Translations under genes and position numbers: made by a program
Notes under the pieces: generated by a model
Told to the model about the DNA's origin: nothing
Seen by the model: the letters and a program-made list of their open reading frames with translations, nothing else
Database searches by the model: none
Source: an uncultured Roseburia sp.
GTDB taxonomy: Bacteria; Bacillota; Clostridia; Lachnospirales; Lachnospiraceae
NCBI GenBank assembly: GCA_947652855.1
Contig: CANTEO010000023.1
Span: 1-37,724 of the forward strand
Length of the DNA stretch: 37,724 nucleotides
Direction: 5' to 3'
Shown: piece after piece, positions 29,555-37,714 of the stretch
Layout: each line of letters opens with the position of its first letter
How positions within the stretch are numbered: position 1 is the first letter of the stretch

Positions 29555-30973
29555 AAAACGCCCCAAAGGCACGGTGAATCTGACGTCCGTTCCCGCTCCA
29601 CAGGCGCTTTGGATTTCTAAGCCGATGGAATGCCTGTCAGCAATGCTCTTCATGATCGCAAGGCCCAGGCCGGAGCCCTTCTCCGCCGCCATTTTCGACC
29701 GGAAAAATTTCTCAAAGATATGCCGCTGCTCTTCTTCCGGAATGCCGCTGCCCTCATCTTTTATGGAAATCCCATAGCCGTCCGAAGCCTCCCACGCTTT
29801 AATTCGAATCTGACTGCCATAAGGGGAATACTTGACGGCATTGTCAAGGGCGGCTGTAAACATCTGGCGGAGGCGTCCGTAATCCCCATTCAGGCGCCAC
29901 TCCGACTCCGGCCTGCTGTAATCCAGCCGGATGTTTTTGGCTTCGGCCAGGATCCGAATGGCGCGCAGCGCGTCATCGAGCGCCAAAAGCAGGTCCAGCT
30001 CCGCTTTCTCAATCGGAAAGTCTTTATTTTGCAGCCTTGAAAGCTCCAACATATCATTCACCAGCCGCTGCAGGGAAATGCTTTCGTTTAAGCACTGCTC
30101 CTGATACTCCCTTCGCTTATCGCCGGACACAACTCCGTCACAGACGGCCTCCAGGGAGCTTCTGATGACGGCGACCGGGGTTCGCAGCTCATGGGAAATA
30201 TTTGCAATGTAATCCTTCTGCATTTGCTCCAGCGCCTTTCTCTCCCTTGCGGCCGCATCCAGCTTTTCCGCTAACATATCGGTTTCCCTTGCCAATTCGC
30301 CTATTTCATTTTTGTCATAGACTTCTGTTTTGGCCTGATAATTTCCCTTCGTCAATTCACGCGTGGCGGCGGCGATTTTTTGTATGGGCGACATAAAGCG
30401 CCTGGCTAAAAATGCAGAAAGGACGCCCGACGCAGCCAGCGCAAAAAACAGGCAGCATCCCAAAATCGTAACAGCCATAAAAAAGCTGCGCCCTTCCACG
30501 TCTAATGTGCCATGCACTACCAAGGCAGCTGAAATTTTGTCATTTTTTTTAATGGGCAGCCCCAGATAGAACGCCCGTTTTCCCTGCCGGCCCCATTCCT
30601 TTAACTGCCATTCCTGTTCCGACGCAAAAACATGGCCCGCAACGGCAAGGATTTTCCCGGAAGGCTCTTTCCCGGACTCAGCATGGCTCCCGCAGAAAAC
30701 AATCTCCTGGCTTTGATCTATCAGATAGGTGTCCGCCATAGAGATGTCATCCAGAAATTTCAGATACGCGCCCTGGCCTCTGTGCGGGCCGGAGGAATCC
30801 AAAAACTCCTCTAACTGAGCCTGAATCGTCCTGGCCCTCTCTTTTAACGTCTCCTCCTGATAATGGTAATGAGAATACCGGAACGCGCCGTAAAACCCAA
30901 GAAAAACGATAGCGGACAAAAAAAGGGACAAAACCGCAAAATATCGGAACAGCTTTTTTGTGATCTTACTCAT
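29552..30973 (-). CDS. Sensor histidine kinase
   Basis: Membrane sensor kinase of 473 aa, cognate to the response regulator encoded just upstream. Seen: TM1 (about residues 11-30), an extracytoplasmic sensor of roughly 130 residues, TM2 (about 162-188, ILGCCLFFALAASGVLSAF), HAMP (RRFMSPIQKIAAATRELTKGNY), HisKA with phospho-acceptor His261 in ISHELRTPVAVIRSSLE, and HATPase with the N box ALDNAVKYS, G1 KDEGSGIPEE, F box KFFRSK and G2 GSGLGLAI. The ATG at 30973 overlaps the regulator stop by eight bases; a TTG at 30985 is the alternative. The stop codon TAA is itself the first base triplet of the 11-bp repeat array. The stimulus is not predictable from sequence. Confidence 0.93.
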   Translation of the reverse strand: MSKITKKLFRYFAVLSLFLSAIVFLGFYGAFRYSHYHYQEETLKERARTIQAQLEEFLDSSGPHRGQGAYLKFLDDISMADTYLIDQSQEIVFCGSHAESGKEPSGKILAVAGHVFASEQEWQLKEWGRQGKRAFYLGLPIKKNDKISAALVVHGTLDVEGRSFFMAVTILGCCLFFALAASGVLSAFLARRFMSPIQKIAAATRELTKGNYQAKTEVYDKNEIGELARETDMLAEKLDAAARERKALEQMQKDYIANISHELRTPVAVIRSSLEAVCDGVVSGDKRREYQEQCLNESISLQRLVNDMLELSRLQNKDFPIEKAELDLLLALDDALRAIRILAEAKNIRLDYSRPESEWRLNGDYGRLRQMFTAALDNAVKYSPYGSQIRIKAWEASDGYGISIKDEGSGIPEEEQRHIFEKFFRSKMAAEKGSGLGLAIMKSIADRHSIGLEIQSACGAGTDVRFTVPLGRF

Positions 30974-31655
30974 GGCACATCTCAAATTTGTAGCCCACGC
31001 CCCGGACGGTCACGACCTTCCAGTCGGGATGGCCGCATTGATCCAGTTTTGCGCGCATTCTTTTGATATGGGTGTCAACCGTCCTGTCGTCCCCATAATA
31101 ATCGTACCCCCATACACAGTCCAGGATCTGCCCTCTTGAAAAGACATTCCCCACTTTAGAAGCAAGGAGGAACAAAATTTCAATCTCTTTTTTCGTCAGG
31201 CGGACTTCTTCTTCTCCGACAAATGCCTGAAATGTTTCGAGTGAGATAGAAAGGCTCCCTTTTGTTACGGATTGCCGCCGCGCATTCCCGGCCTGATCCA
31301 TCCTCCGTAAGATTGCCCGCAGCCGGGCCATCACCTCGGACGGGGAAAACGGCTTCACCACATAGTCGTCGGCCCCGATATCCAGGCCCATGATGCGTTC
31401 AAAGTCCTCGCCCCGGGCGGTAATCATAATAATAGGGACCATGGACGCCCTTCGGATTTCCCGGCATACCTCAAACCCGTCCATTTCCGGCATCATGACG
31501 TCCAGCAATACGGCATGGAAGCTGCGCTTATGAAATTCGCTCAAAGCCTCTTTCCCGGTCTTTGCCGTATAGACGTCATACCCCTCTTTTTTGGCATATT
31601 CCTTTAAGACATCCAGAATCTGCTCATTGTCGTCAGCAATCAAAAGATTTTTCAT
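30966..31655 (-). CDS. OmpR/PhoB-family response regulator
   Basis: A 229-aa DNA-binding regulator. Receiver domain: acidic pair in IADDNEQ, phospho-acceptor Asp52 in LLDVMMPEMDGFE, and Lys in DYVVKPFSPSEV. The C-terminal winged helix is typical (VRLTKKEIEILFLLASKVGNVF, GDDRTVDTHIKRMRAKL, VRGVGYKF). The ATG at 31655 has GGGAGG at 6 bases; an ATG at 31676 lies upstream of that site and is rejected. It is followed by the kinase with overlapping reading frames. A strong promoter precedes it. Its best visible operator is the 11-bp array downstream of the kinase gene. Confidence 0.95.
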   Translation of the reverse strand: MKNLLIADDNEQILDVLKEYAKKEGYDVYTAKTGKEALSEFHKRSFHAVLLDVMMPEMDGFEVCREIRRASMVPIIMITARGEDFERIMGLDIGADDYVVKPFSPSEVMARLRAILRRMDQAGNARRQSVTKGSLSISLETFQAFVGEEEVRLTKKEIEILFLLASKVGNVFSRGQILDCVWGYDYYGDDRTVDTHIKRMRAKLDQCGHPDWKVVTVRGVGYKFEMCHE

Positions 31656-31699
31656 GCGGCGCCTCCCACTTTCCATACGATTTACGGATTCTGTATTGG

Positions 31700-31728
31700 A
31701 TTATAATACGGCGCGTGAGAGAATGCAA
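31700..31728 (-). promoter_or_regulatory. Sigma-A promoter of the two-component operon
   Basis: TTGCAT (31728-31723), 17 bases, TATAAT (31705-31700) on the minus strand, about 45 bases before the regulator ATG. Confidence 0.78.
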
Positions 31729-31769
31729 CGTCTCCCTTGCGCAGCGCGCCAGAATCTGCATTGCGGCAT

Positions 31770-31805
31770 AAAGCGGCCTGACCCAATAAAGGGCCAGGCC
31801 GCTTT
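31770..31805. terminator. Terminator of the sugar operon
   Basis: AAAGCGGCCTGACCC (31770-31784) / GGGCCAGGCCGCTTT (31791-31805), one mismatch in 15 bp. It closes the AraC-transporter-galactosidase-YczE unit. The U-tract on the minus strand is weak, only the TTT ending the stem. Confidence 0.65.
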
Positions 31806-31829
31806 GATTTATGTCAATTCAACAAGGGG

Positions 31830-32507
31830 CTAAGAATGCAGCAGCTTCTCAAACTTCCCGCAAAAAAACTGAATCAGCGGGCCGTTGCAAAAAGCATTGA
31901 CGACTGTGCCAAGTCCCACAATCTCCCAAACGTTGTTTTTCGCCAGCAGGCAGAACGCGACGCCAATCAGCAGGACGGCGACATCAGACGTTACCCTCGC
32001 CGCGCGGAAGGAAACCTTCTCTTTCGTATATTTGGTGATAATAAACGCCACGCTGTCATAGGGCGCGATCCCCAAATCCGCCGCCATATAGCACGCGCAG
32101 CCCAACGAGGCGAGCAGCGTGCCAAGAGCCAGAAAGAAAATCCGTAAGGGCGCCGTCACGGTCAATCCAATCTGATCCAAAAAGAGCCAGCACAGAAAAT
32201 CCGCCGTATACCCCACGAAAACCATGTTCACAACTGTCCCAAGGCCAATGCAGCTTCTGACCGTAAGCCATACGGCCACTAAAAGCGCCGCATTGACGAT
32301 CAGCTGCCAGTTCCCGAAGGACATCCCTACAAATCCGCTGACGCCAAGGTTCATGCAGGAGAATGGGTCAACGCCGAACCCGCTCATCCGGTACGAGGCC
32401 ACGCACATCCCAATCAGCAGGATGCCGACGGTCATCATCCCCACGCGAAGCGGGCCTGCGCTCCCTTTTCTTATGCCCGAAGCTTCCATTTTTCTATCCG
32501 CGCTCAA
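31830..32507 (-). CDS. YczE/YyaS/YitT-family membrane protein
   Basis: Integral membrane protein of 225 aa with about five helices. Seen: VGMMTVGILLIGMCVASYRMSGFGVDPFSCMNLG, and the GLGTVVNMVFVGYTADF motif repeated near the end as GLGTVVNAFCNGPLIQFF, both hallmarks of the YczE/DUF6198 family. Its transport substrate or role is not established. The start is a TTG at 32507 with GGTGGAGG 5 bases upstream, overlapping the galactosidase stop as TTGA, so its translation is tied to the galactosidase. Why a YczE-like protein travels with an alpha-galactoside operon is unclear. Confidence 0.85.
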   Translation of the reverse strand: MSADRKMEASGIRKGSAGPLRVGMMTVGILLIGMCVASYRMSGFGVDPFSCMNLGVSGFVGMSFGNWQLIVNAALLVAVWLTVRSCIGLGTVVNMVFVGYTADFLCWLFLDQIGLTVTAPLRIFFLALGTLLASLGCACYMAADLGIAPYDSVAFIITKYTKEKVSFRAARVTSDVAVLLIGVAFCLLAKNNVWEIVGLGTVVNAFCNGPLIQFFCGKFEKLLHS

Positions 32508-34732
32508 GGCCCCTCCACCTCCAACACATAAATTCTGGACTCAAAATCGGTATAGGGCGCAATGCCTTCCGGCACCTGGCCCGCCGTCTCATCACTGGTA
32601 ATCAGCCCAACGTTCATCAGCTCGTCGCCGTAATGGCAAAGCCCCGTCCGGCTGTTCCTGTAGCAAAGCTCCGGCTTTAGGCCCATAAGGCGCACGCGGG
32701 CGTACTGCCCGTTGACGCAGTTCAATACGCGGTACCAGCCGACGATCGCCGTCTTTTGATCCTCACTGACGCACATCCAAACCGTCTCATTTCCTTCAAA
32801 CGGGCTTTGCAGGCGGTAAAACAAGCCAAACTGCAAAACCTCCCTGTAGCGCTTCATAAACGCGATCTGCCCCTTCACTTCCTCCAACTCCGCTTCTGAA
32901 AGCTGATTGAGATCCAGCTCATAGCCAAACGTCCCAAAATAAGCCACATTCGCCCGGGTGTGCAGCGGCGTGTTCCGAAACACCTGATGGTTTGGGATCA
33001 CCGAGACATGGGAGCCAATGCTGCTGATGGGATAGCACATGGAAGTCCCATACTGGATTTTCAGCCGCTCCACAGCGTCGCTGTTGTCACTGGCCCACCC
33101 TTGCGGCGCATAATAAAGCATCCCTGGGTCAAAGCGGCCGCCGCCGCTTGCGCAGGACTCAAACAGGACATGGGGGAACTCGCCCGTCAGCCGCTCATAC
33201 AAATCGTATACGCCCAAAAGATACCGATGGAACGCCTCTCCCTGCCGATCCGGGGGCAGCGCCGCCGAATAGCATTCCGTAATGCTGCGGTTCATATCCC
33301 ATTTTATGTAAGACACCTTCGCCTCTCGCAAAATCTTCGCCATCTGCCCATAAATCGCGTCCACCACTTCATTCCTGGAAAAATCCAGCACATACTGGTA
33401 GCGCCCGTGAGAGGCGTTCCGCTCCGGCACAGAGAGGATCCAGTCAGGATGCGCCCGGTAGAGATCGGAATCCTTATTCGCCATCTCCGGCTCAAACCAT
33501 AGGCCAAATTTCATGCCAAGGCCCTCAACCCGCTCCGCTAAGCCTTTGATTCCGTTTGGCAGCAGCCTGGGGTTTGCCGTCCAGTCCCCAAGCCCCGCTT
33601 TGTCGCTGCTTCGCGCTCCAAACCAGCCGTCGTCTAACACAAACAGCTCCACGCCGCACTCCTTCGCCTTTCCCGCAATCTCAATCAGGCGATCCTCCGT
33701 AAAGTCAAAGTAAGTCGCCTCCCAATTGTTGATAAGGATGGGCCGCGCCTTATCCCGCCAGTATCCCCGCGCAAGCCGTTTCTGATACAGCTTATGGAAC
33801 GTCTGGCTCATATGGCTTAGGCCCTGATCGGTATAGACGACGACTGCTTCTGGCGTCTGAAACAGCTCTTTCGGCTTTAAGAGCCAAGTAAATGTGTCCG
33901 GCTCGATGCCGGCCAGCGCCCGGAGCGTCCCATGCGCGTCCACCTCCGCCTGTATGCGGAAGTTCCCGCTGTACACAAGGGAAATGCCGATCGCCTCTCC
34001 GCTCCGCTCATCCGTATTCTTGCGCTTTAAGGCCATGAACGGATTCTGCTCATGCGAAGAGTTGCCCCTCATGCTCCCTATGGAGACAACGCCCTGCTCC
34101 AGGCTCCGGTAACGGATATGCCGCTCCCTGGCCCAGCACCCGGAAAGCTGCAGCCATTCATACCCGCTGTCCGGCAAATCAAGGCAAAGGCTCATGGCCC
34201 GCTCCAGGCGCGCCGTCTGGCTCCCAAAATTTTCAATCTGCGCGCTGCGCGCCAACACGCCGCCCTCTGCAAAAATCGTGTAAAGCAGCCGAACCCTGAC
34301 GCCGGAAACCGCATCCTCCAGCGTGACGGTCAAGGTCTCCGCTTCTTCGTCCCGCTCCGTATAGGTCGCCGGAAGCCCGCTTAGCCGGGGCTTCCCTTTC
34401 TTAATTTCATGTCCCTTATACTCAAAATTTGAAATCCTGCTTCCATTCTCCTGACACACCTCAATGGCTGGCTGACGGTAATCCGTCGTCCCGAACACCG
34501 GATACTCCTGCTTAAGATGCTCCAATGAAAACGTCCTGTCATTTTCATAAATATAAGATGTCATGGGCCGCTCGCAAACCTCAAGCAAATGAGAAACGTC
34601 TTCCCTGTCACGGATCGCCTTCCCGAAATACAGCTGCCCCAGATGCCCGTTTCGCATCACCGTCATGATATAGCTGATGGAGCCGTTGAACAGATGAAAC
34701 GTCTTGCTGCCCTCATGATATACAATGCTCAT
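32504..34732 (-). CDS. GH36 alpha-galactosidase
   Basis: Cytoplasmic alpha-galactosidase of 742 aa (family GH36; no signal peptide) that hydrolyses melibiose, raffinose and stachyose after uptake. Seen: the N-terminal beta-sandwich (HLGQLYFGKAI, GTTDYRQPA), barrel motifs ILINNWEATYFDF, LFVLDDGWFG and the nucleophile Asp479 in YIKWDMNRSITE. Also present are SCASGGGRFDPGMLYYAPQ and the acid/base Asp549 in WASDNSDAVERL. Both positions agree with the Geobacillus GH36 enzymes (478/548). The ATG follows GCAGGAGG. It lies 37 bases after the transporter gene in one operon under the AraC-type regulator. Confidence 0.95.
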   Translation of the reverse strand: MSIVYHEGSKTFHLFNGSISYIMTVMRNGHLGQLYFGKAIRDREDVSHLLEVCERPMTSYIYENDRTFSLEHLKQEYPVFGTTDYRQPAIEVCQENGSRISNFEYKGHEIKKGKPRLSGLPATYTERDEEAETLTVTLEDAVSGVRVRLLYTIFAEGGVLARSAQIENFGSQTARLERAMSLCLDLPDSGYEWLQLSGCWARERHIRYRSLEQGVVSIGSMRGNSSHEQNPFMALKRKNTDERSGEAIGISLVYSGNFRIQAEVDAHGTLRALAGIEPDTFTWLLKPKELFQTPEAVVVYTDQGLSHMSQTFHKLYQKRLARGYWRDKARPILINNWEATYFDFTEDRLIEIAGKAKECGVELFVLDDGWFGARSSDKAGLGDWTANPRLLPNGIKGLAERVEGLGMKFGLWFEPEMANKDSDLYRAHPDWILSVPERNASHGRYQYVLDFSRNEVVDAIYGQMAKILREAKVSYIKWDMNRSITECYSAALPPDRQGEAFHRYLLGVYDLYERLTGEFPHVLFESCASGGGRFDPGMLYYAPQGWASDNSDAVERLKIQYGTSMCYPISSIGSHVSVIPNHQVFRNTPLHTRANVAYFGTFGYELDLNQLSEAELEEVKGQIAFMKRYREVLQFGLFYRLQSPFEGNETVWMCVSEDQKTAIVGWYRVLNCVNGQYARVRLMGLKPELCYRNSRTGLCHYGDELMNVGLITSDETAGQVPEGIAPYTDFESRIYVLEVEGP

Positions 34733-34769
34733 TTTTTCCTCCTGCCCTTCCTTTCATGGATGAAGCCCA

Positions 34770-36194
34770 TTATGCCGCCTTGTTCAAAGATTCCCTGTGA
34801 GCCAGATTTAGCTGCTCCGTCACTTCTTCCATCTTCTCACCCTTTAAATGATAGAAACGGTTATAGATCAAGTAGCTTACGACAGCCAGAAGAATCGGTA
34901 TGGCAATCATCATCACCCGGATTCCAAGCACCGTGCCGGGCGCCTGCACGTCAAGCTTCGGGTCATACCCCACAATCTGAAGGCCCACGCCGGAAAGGCC
35001 GCCTGCCGCCGCCATCGCGGCTTTCATCAAAAACGTCTGCGCAGAGCACGTCACGCTCTCATTCCTCACGCCGAACTTCACCTCTCCATAGTCGATCACG
35101 TCCGCCATGCAGCAGGTGGTGACGCCCAGGGAAAGGCCGGAGCCAAAGAAGACGAACACGCAGCTAATGACAACAAATGCCGCGTTCTTGGGCGCGATGA
35201 ACCCGAACGCCCCAAGCAGCACAAAGCCAAGGACCGGAAGGAAGCAGGCGATAAAATACACCTTTTCACGGCTGATTTTCGCCGCGATCTTTGGAAAGCA
35301 CACAAGGCCAACCATTTCAGCAATAATCGCGAACCCAAAAATAGAATACAGATATTCGTTCCCACAGACATTTTTGAAGTAATACACCGCGAAGCTCTTC
35401 GCAATCTGCGTGCATAAATTAAACGTAAGCAGCAGGCCGATGAACGCCACAAGCTGATCGTTTTGGACGATGATTTTAAACGCCTGCCTTAAGCCGGTTT
35501 TCTTTGTCTCACTCCCAAGCGTCGATTCCTCCTTGACATTGCTCACGGTAATTCCAATCGTAACAAGAAACACGACGGCAATGATGAGGGCGAACACCGT
35601 GTAGCCATGCTCCGCATAGAGGCTTTCCTCCCCCGCCATGCGGTTTAAGCCATGAATGACATACAGGCCGAAGGTCGCCACCGAAAACCCGGCAAGGCTC
35701 GCGAAAAACCTTGGGATGACCGACACCTTCTCGCGCTCCCTTGGGTCATTCGTTAAGTTCGGGAGCCAGGACCAGTACGGCACATCCATTATGGTGTACG
35801 TCATGCCGTACAATATGTACATTACAGAAACATAGACATATAAGGCCGTTCCCTTTAAGTTGAAGCTATAGAACAACAGCACAAACACGACAGAGTTTAC
35901 AAGCGTCCCGACAATCAGCCAGATTCTAAATTTCCCATAGCGGGACTTTGTGTTGTCCACAATCATTCCCATGACCGGGTCATTGACGGCATCCCAGATG
36001 CGCGCCACAAAGAATAACGCGCCCACAAACGCCGGGGCCAGGTACAGCGTGTCAGTGAAATACAGCATCAAAAATGCCCCAACTAAGTTACAGATCGCGT
36101 CTTTTCCTATCGCGCCAATGCCAAAGCAGTATTTTTCCCGCGCCGATACCTGCTTATACTTTGGGCTTGCCATTTGCTTTTTCTCTTTGCTCAT
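34770..36194 (-). CDS. GPH/MelB-family glycoside:cation symporter
   Basis: Twelve-helix sugar-cation symporter of 474 aa (MelB/GPH branch of the MFS), likely importing alpha-galactosides for the downstream GH36 enzyme. Seen: the start YCFGIGAIGKDAICNLVGAFLMLYFTD, the MelB-type cation/sugar motif RIWDAVNDPVMGMIVDNT, and SRYGKFRIWLIVGT. The longer reading frame to 36257 is rejected because GGAGGATATTAGG lies just before the ATG at 36194. A promoter with a 13-bp direct repeat precedes it. Substrate assignment rests on the neighbour enzyme. Confidence 0.92.
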   Translation of the reverse strand: MSKEKKQMASPKYKQVSAREKYCFGIGAIGKDAICNLVGAFLMLYFTDTLYLAPAFVGALFFVARIWDAVNDPVMGMIVDNTKSRYGKFRIWLIVGTLVNSVVFVLLFYSFNLKGTALYVYVSVMYILYGMTYTIMDVPYWSWLPNLTNDPREREKVSVIPRFFASLAGFSVATFGLYVIHGLNRMAGEESLYAEHGYTVFALIIAVVFLVTIGITVSNVKEESTLGSETKKTGLRQAFKIIVQNDQLVAFIGLLLTFNLCTQIAKSFAVYYFKNVCGNEYLYSIFGFAIIAEMVGLVCFPKIAAKISREKVYFIACFLPVLGFVLLGAFGFIAPKNAAFVVISCVFVFFGSGLSLGVTTCCMADVIDYGEVKFGVRNESVTCSAQTFLMKAAMAAAGGLSGVGLQIVGYDPKLDVQAPGTVLGIRVMMIAIPILLAVVSYLIYNRFYHLKGEKMEEVTEQLNLAHRESLNKAA

Positions 36195-36279
36195 CCTAAT
36201 ATCCTCCAATAATTTTCCTATTGTTTTTCTATTAAGTGAGAAAGCCTGTGCGCACATCGTCCTCTCTCAATGTGCTTTT

Positions 36280-36285
36280 AGTATA
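36280..36285 (-). promoter_or_regulatory. -10 box of the transporter-galactosidase promoter
   Basis: TATACT (36285-36280) on the minus strand. The hexamer 17 bases upstream is only TCACTG, so this looks like an activator-dependent promoter. Confidence 0.55.
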
Positions 36286-36293
36286 GCGCCGCC

Positions 36294-36332
36294 TGCCAAA
36301 AACAGTGAGGCGCCTTTGTTGCCGAAAACAGT
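36294..36332 (-). promoter_or_regulatory. Direct repeat, predicted AraC-family operator
   Basis: On the minus strand ACTGTTTTCGGCA (36332-36320) and ACTGTTTTTGGCA (36306-36294): 12 of 13 bases identical, 26 bases apart start to start. The nearer copy overlaps the -35 position of the promoter at 36280-36285, the usual place of an AraC-type activator half-site. The adjacent AraC-family gene is the obvious binder. Confidence 0.6.
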
Positions 36333-36347
36333 CAAAATGTTTCATAT

Positions 36348-37265
36348 TTATTCTTTTACATCATTTTGCCATTTTTCATTTTCAGAACCGCCCTCCAGCC
36401 GCTCCAACAGCTCCTGATTCTCCAACAGGCTCTTTTGAATCGCCTTGCAATGCTGGGCGCGGTAAACGGTCGGAACGCAGCCGACCTGCCGCTTAAACGC
36501 TTTGGAAAACACCAGGGCGTTCTGATAGCCGCAGGAAAGGGCCACATTTTCAATTGACAGCTTCGTCACGCTAAGCAGCTCCTTCGCCCTGGAAATCCGA
36601 AACTTTGTCAAAAACTCCTGCGGGGACATCTGCAGGCTGTTTTTAAAGAGCTTATACAGATAACTGCGGTTGACGCACAAAAAATTGGCAATGTCCGTCA
36701 CTTTCAGCTCCGAGGAATAATGATTTCGGATATAGCCAATCGCCCGCTCAATATAAAAATTTTCCTTAGACTGCGCGTCTTCCGCAAGGACGACGCTTTT
36801 GGACAGCTCCGCAAAAAAAGCATACAGCAGGCTTTGCAGCCGGTACTGGCTCGTCACCGTGCCATCGCTGCACCTTAACATTTGCAGGATCAGGCGCTTT
36901 AACTCCTTCCCCTGGCTGGAGCGGAACGTAAGCTGCCTGCTGTTTAAGCCCAAATCCTCCAGATAATCCTTTGCATGGCGTCCGGAAAACCCAATCCACA
37001 GATAGCTCCACGGCCTCTCTTGATCGGCCTGGTAATATGTGAGGACTTCCGGCTCAATCAAAAACCCCTCCCCCGCCCCAAGCTCATATTTTCGGCCGCC
37101 CACCTGGTAAAAGCCCTTCCCCTCCATAATATAATGGATCAGATAGTTGGGGCGCGCCGCCGGACCGAACCCATGCAGAGGCTCGCACTGAGCATAGCCG
37201 CAGAAGCAGACGAACAAATCCTTAAATTTCGAGTCTGAAAGCTCTAACACATATGCATGTTCCAT
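36348..37265 (-). CDS. AraC-family transcriptional regulator
   Basis: Transcription factor of 305 aa with an N-terminal cupin-type ligand-binding domain (NYLIHYIMEGKGFYQVGG, LGAGEGFLIEPEVLTYYQAD) and two C-terminal helix-turn-helix motifs (VTDIANFLCVNRSYLYKLFK and IENVALSCGYQNALVFSKAFKRQ). The architecture is that of MsmR/RafR-type activators of raffinose and melibiose genes. The ATG follows GGAAGGAGG. It is immediately upstream of, and co-directional with, the transporter-galactosidase genes, but about 150 bases with a separate promoter and operator-like repeats lie between. The ligand is presumably an alpha-galactoside. Confidence 0.93.
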   Translation of the reverse strand: MEHAYVLELSDSKFKDLFVCFCGYAQCEPLHGFGPAARPNYLIHYIMEGKGFYQVGGRKYELGAGEGFLIEPEVLTYYQADQERPWSYLWIGFSGRHAKDYLEDLGLNSRQLTFRSSQGKELKRLILQMLRCSDGTVTSQYRLQSLLYAFFAELSKSVVLAEDAQSKENFYIERAIGYIRNHYSSELKVTDIANFLCVNRSYLYKLFKNSLQMSPQEFLTKFRISRAKELLSVTKLSIENVALSCGYQNALVFSKAFKRQVGCVPTVYRAQHCKAIQKSLLENQELLERLEGGSENEKWQNDVKE

Positions 37266-37402
37266 GCCATCCTCCTTCCTAAGCGCGGCGTATACTCCCG
37301 CAACTCTCTTGCAGATTCAAAGCTTTATTTTCAGAATATTATATAACATAGAAGAAATAATTTGAATAAACAAAATAAATTCAATTATTTTCAAAATTAA
37401 TA
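37266..37402. other. AT-rich divergent intergenic region
   Basis: Markedly AT-rich compared with the rest of the window. It holds an inverted repeat TTGAAT (37362-37367) / ATTCAA (37379-37384) with an 11-base spacer, and weak -10 candidates for the AraC gene on the minus strand (TATACG near 37290, TATAAT near 37350). No gene is seen here. Confidence 0.5.
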
Positions 37403-37431
37403 TTGACAGACCGCATTATATGAGATACAAT
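37403..37431 (+). promoter_or_regulatory. Near-consensus sigma-A promoter for the gene at the window edge
   Basis: TTGACA (37403-37408), 17 bases, TACAAT (37426-37431). It is the best -35 box in the window and implies a leader of about 277 bases before the ATG at 37715. Confidence 0.88.
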
Positions 37432-37569
37432 AAGTTCATCAAAACAAACAACTATTCCAAGAAAGAGAGGTACAGTCCATTGAGAGCTTGACGAAACGCC
37501 CCAAAAAATCCTTAGCAATAAGGTATTTCCCAAAACGCAGATTCGCTGAAGGAAGCCAAAACAGCAACC

Positions 37570-37701
37570 ATGAAGATGACGACAAAGCGAGTGGACGGAG
37601 GATCAGTTGCCCTATTCAGATATGGTTCCAGTTCAAAAGATCATGGCAAACAACGGGATGAGATTCGCTTGACGGATTTGCAGATGGAGAACAGAATATA
37701 G
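37570..37701 (+). CDS. Candidate 43-aa ORF in the leader
   Basis: ATG at 37570 to TAG at 37701, 43 aa, with the frame open upstream to 37519. The peptide starts MKMTTKRVDGGSVALFRYG and ends RLTDLQMENRI. No family is recognised. GAAGGAAG lies about 14 bases before the ATG, too far for a good site. The stop overlaps the GGAGG of the next gene, as in coupled leader peptides. It could equally be chance or a decayed gene. Confidence 0.3.
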   Translation: MKMTTKRVDGGSVALFRYGSSSKDHGKQRDEIRLTDLQMENRI

Positions 37702-37714
37702 GAGGTACGATCCC

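Noticed and set aside
37482..37664. Frame-3 ORF in the leader starting near 37482
   Set aside because: No start codon with a ribosome site, and the composition is unlike the neighbouring proteins.
37438..37714. Riboswitch in the long leader
   Set aside because: I looked for the core motifs of TPP, SAM, cobalamin, c-di-GMP, fluoride, guanidine and preQ1 elements and recognised none. A covariance search would be needed.
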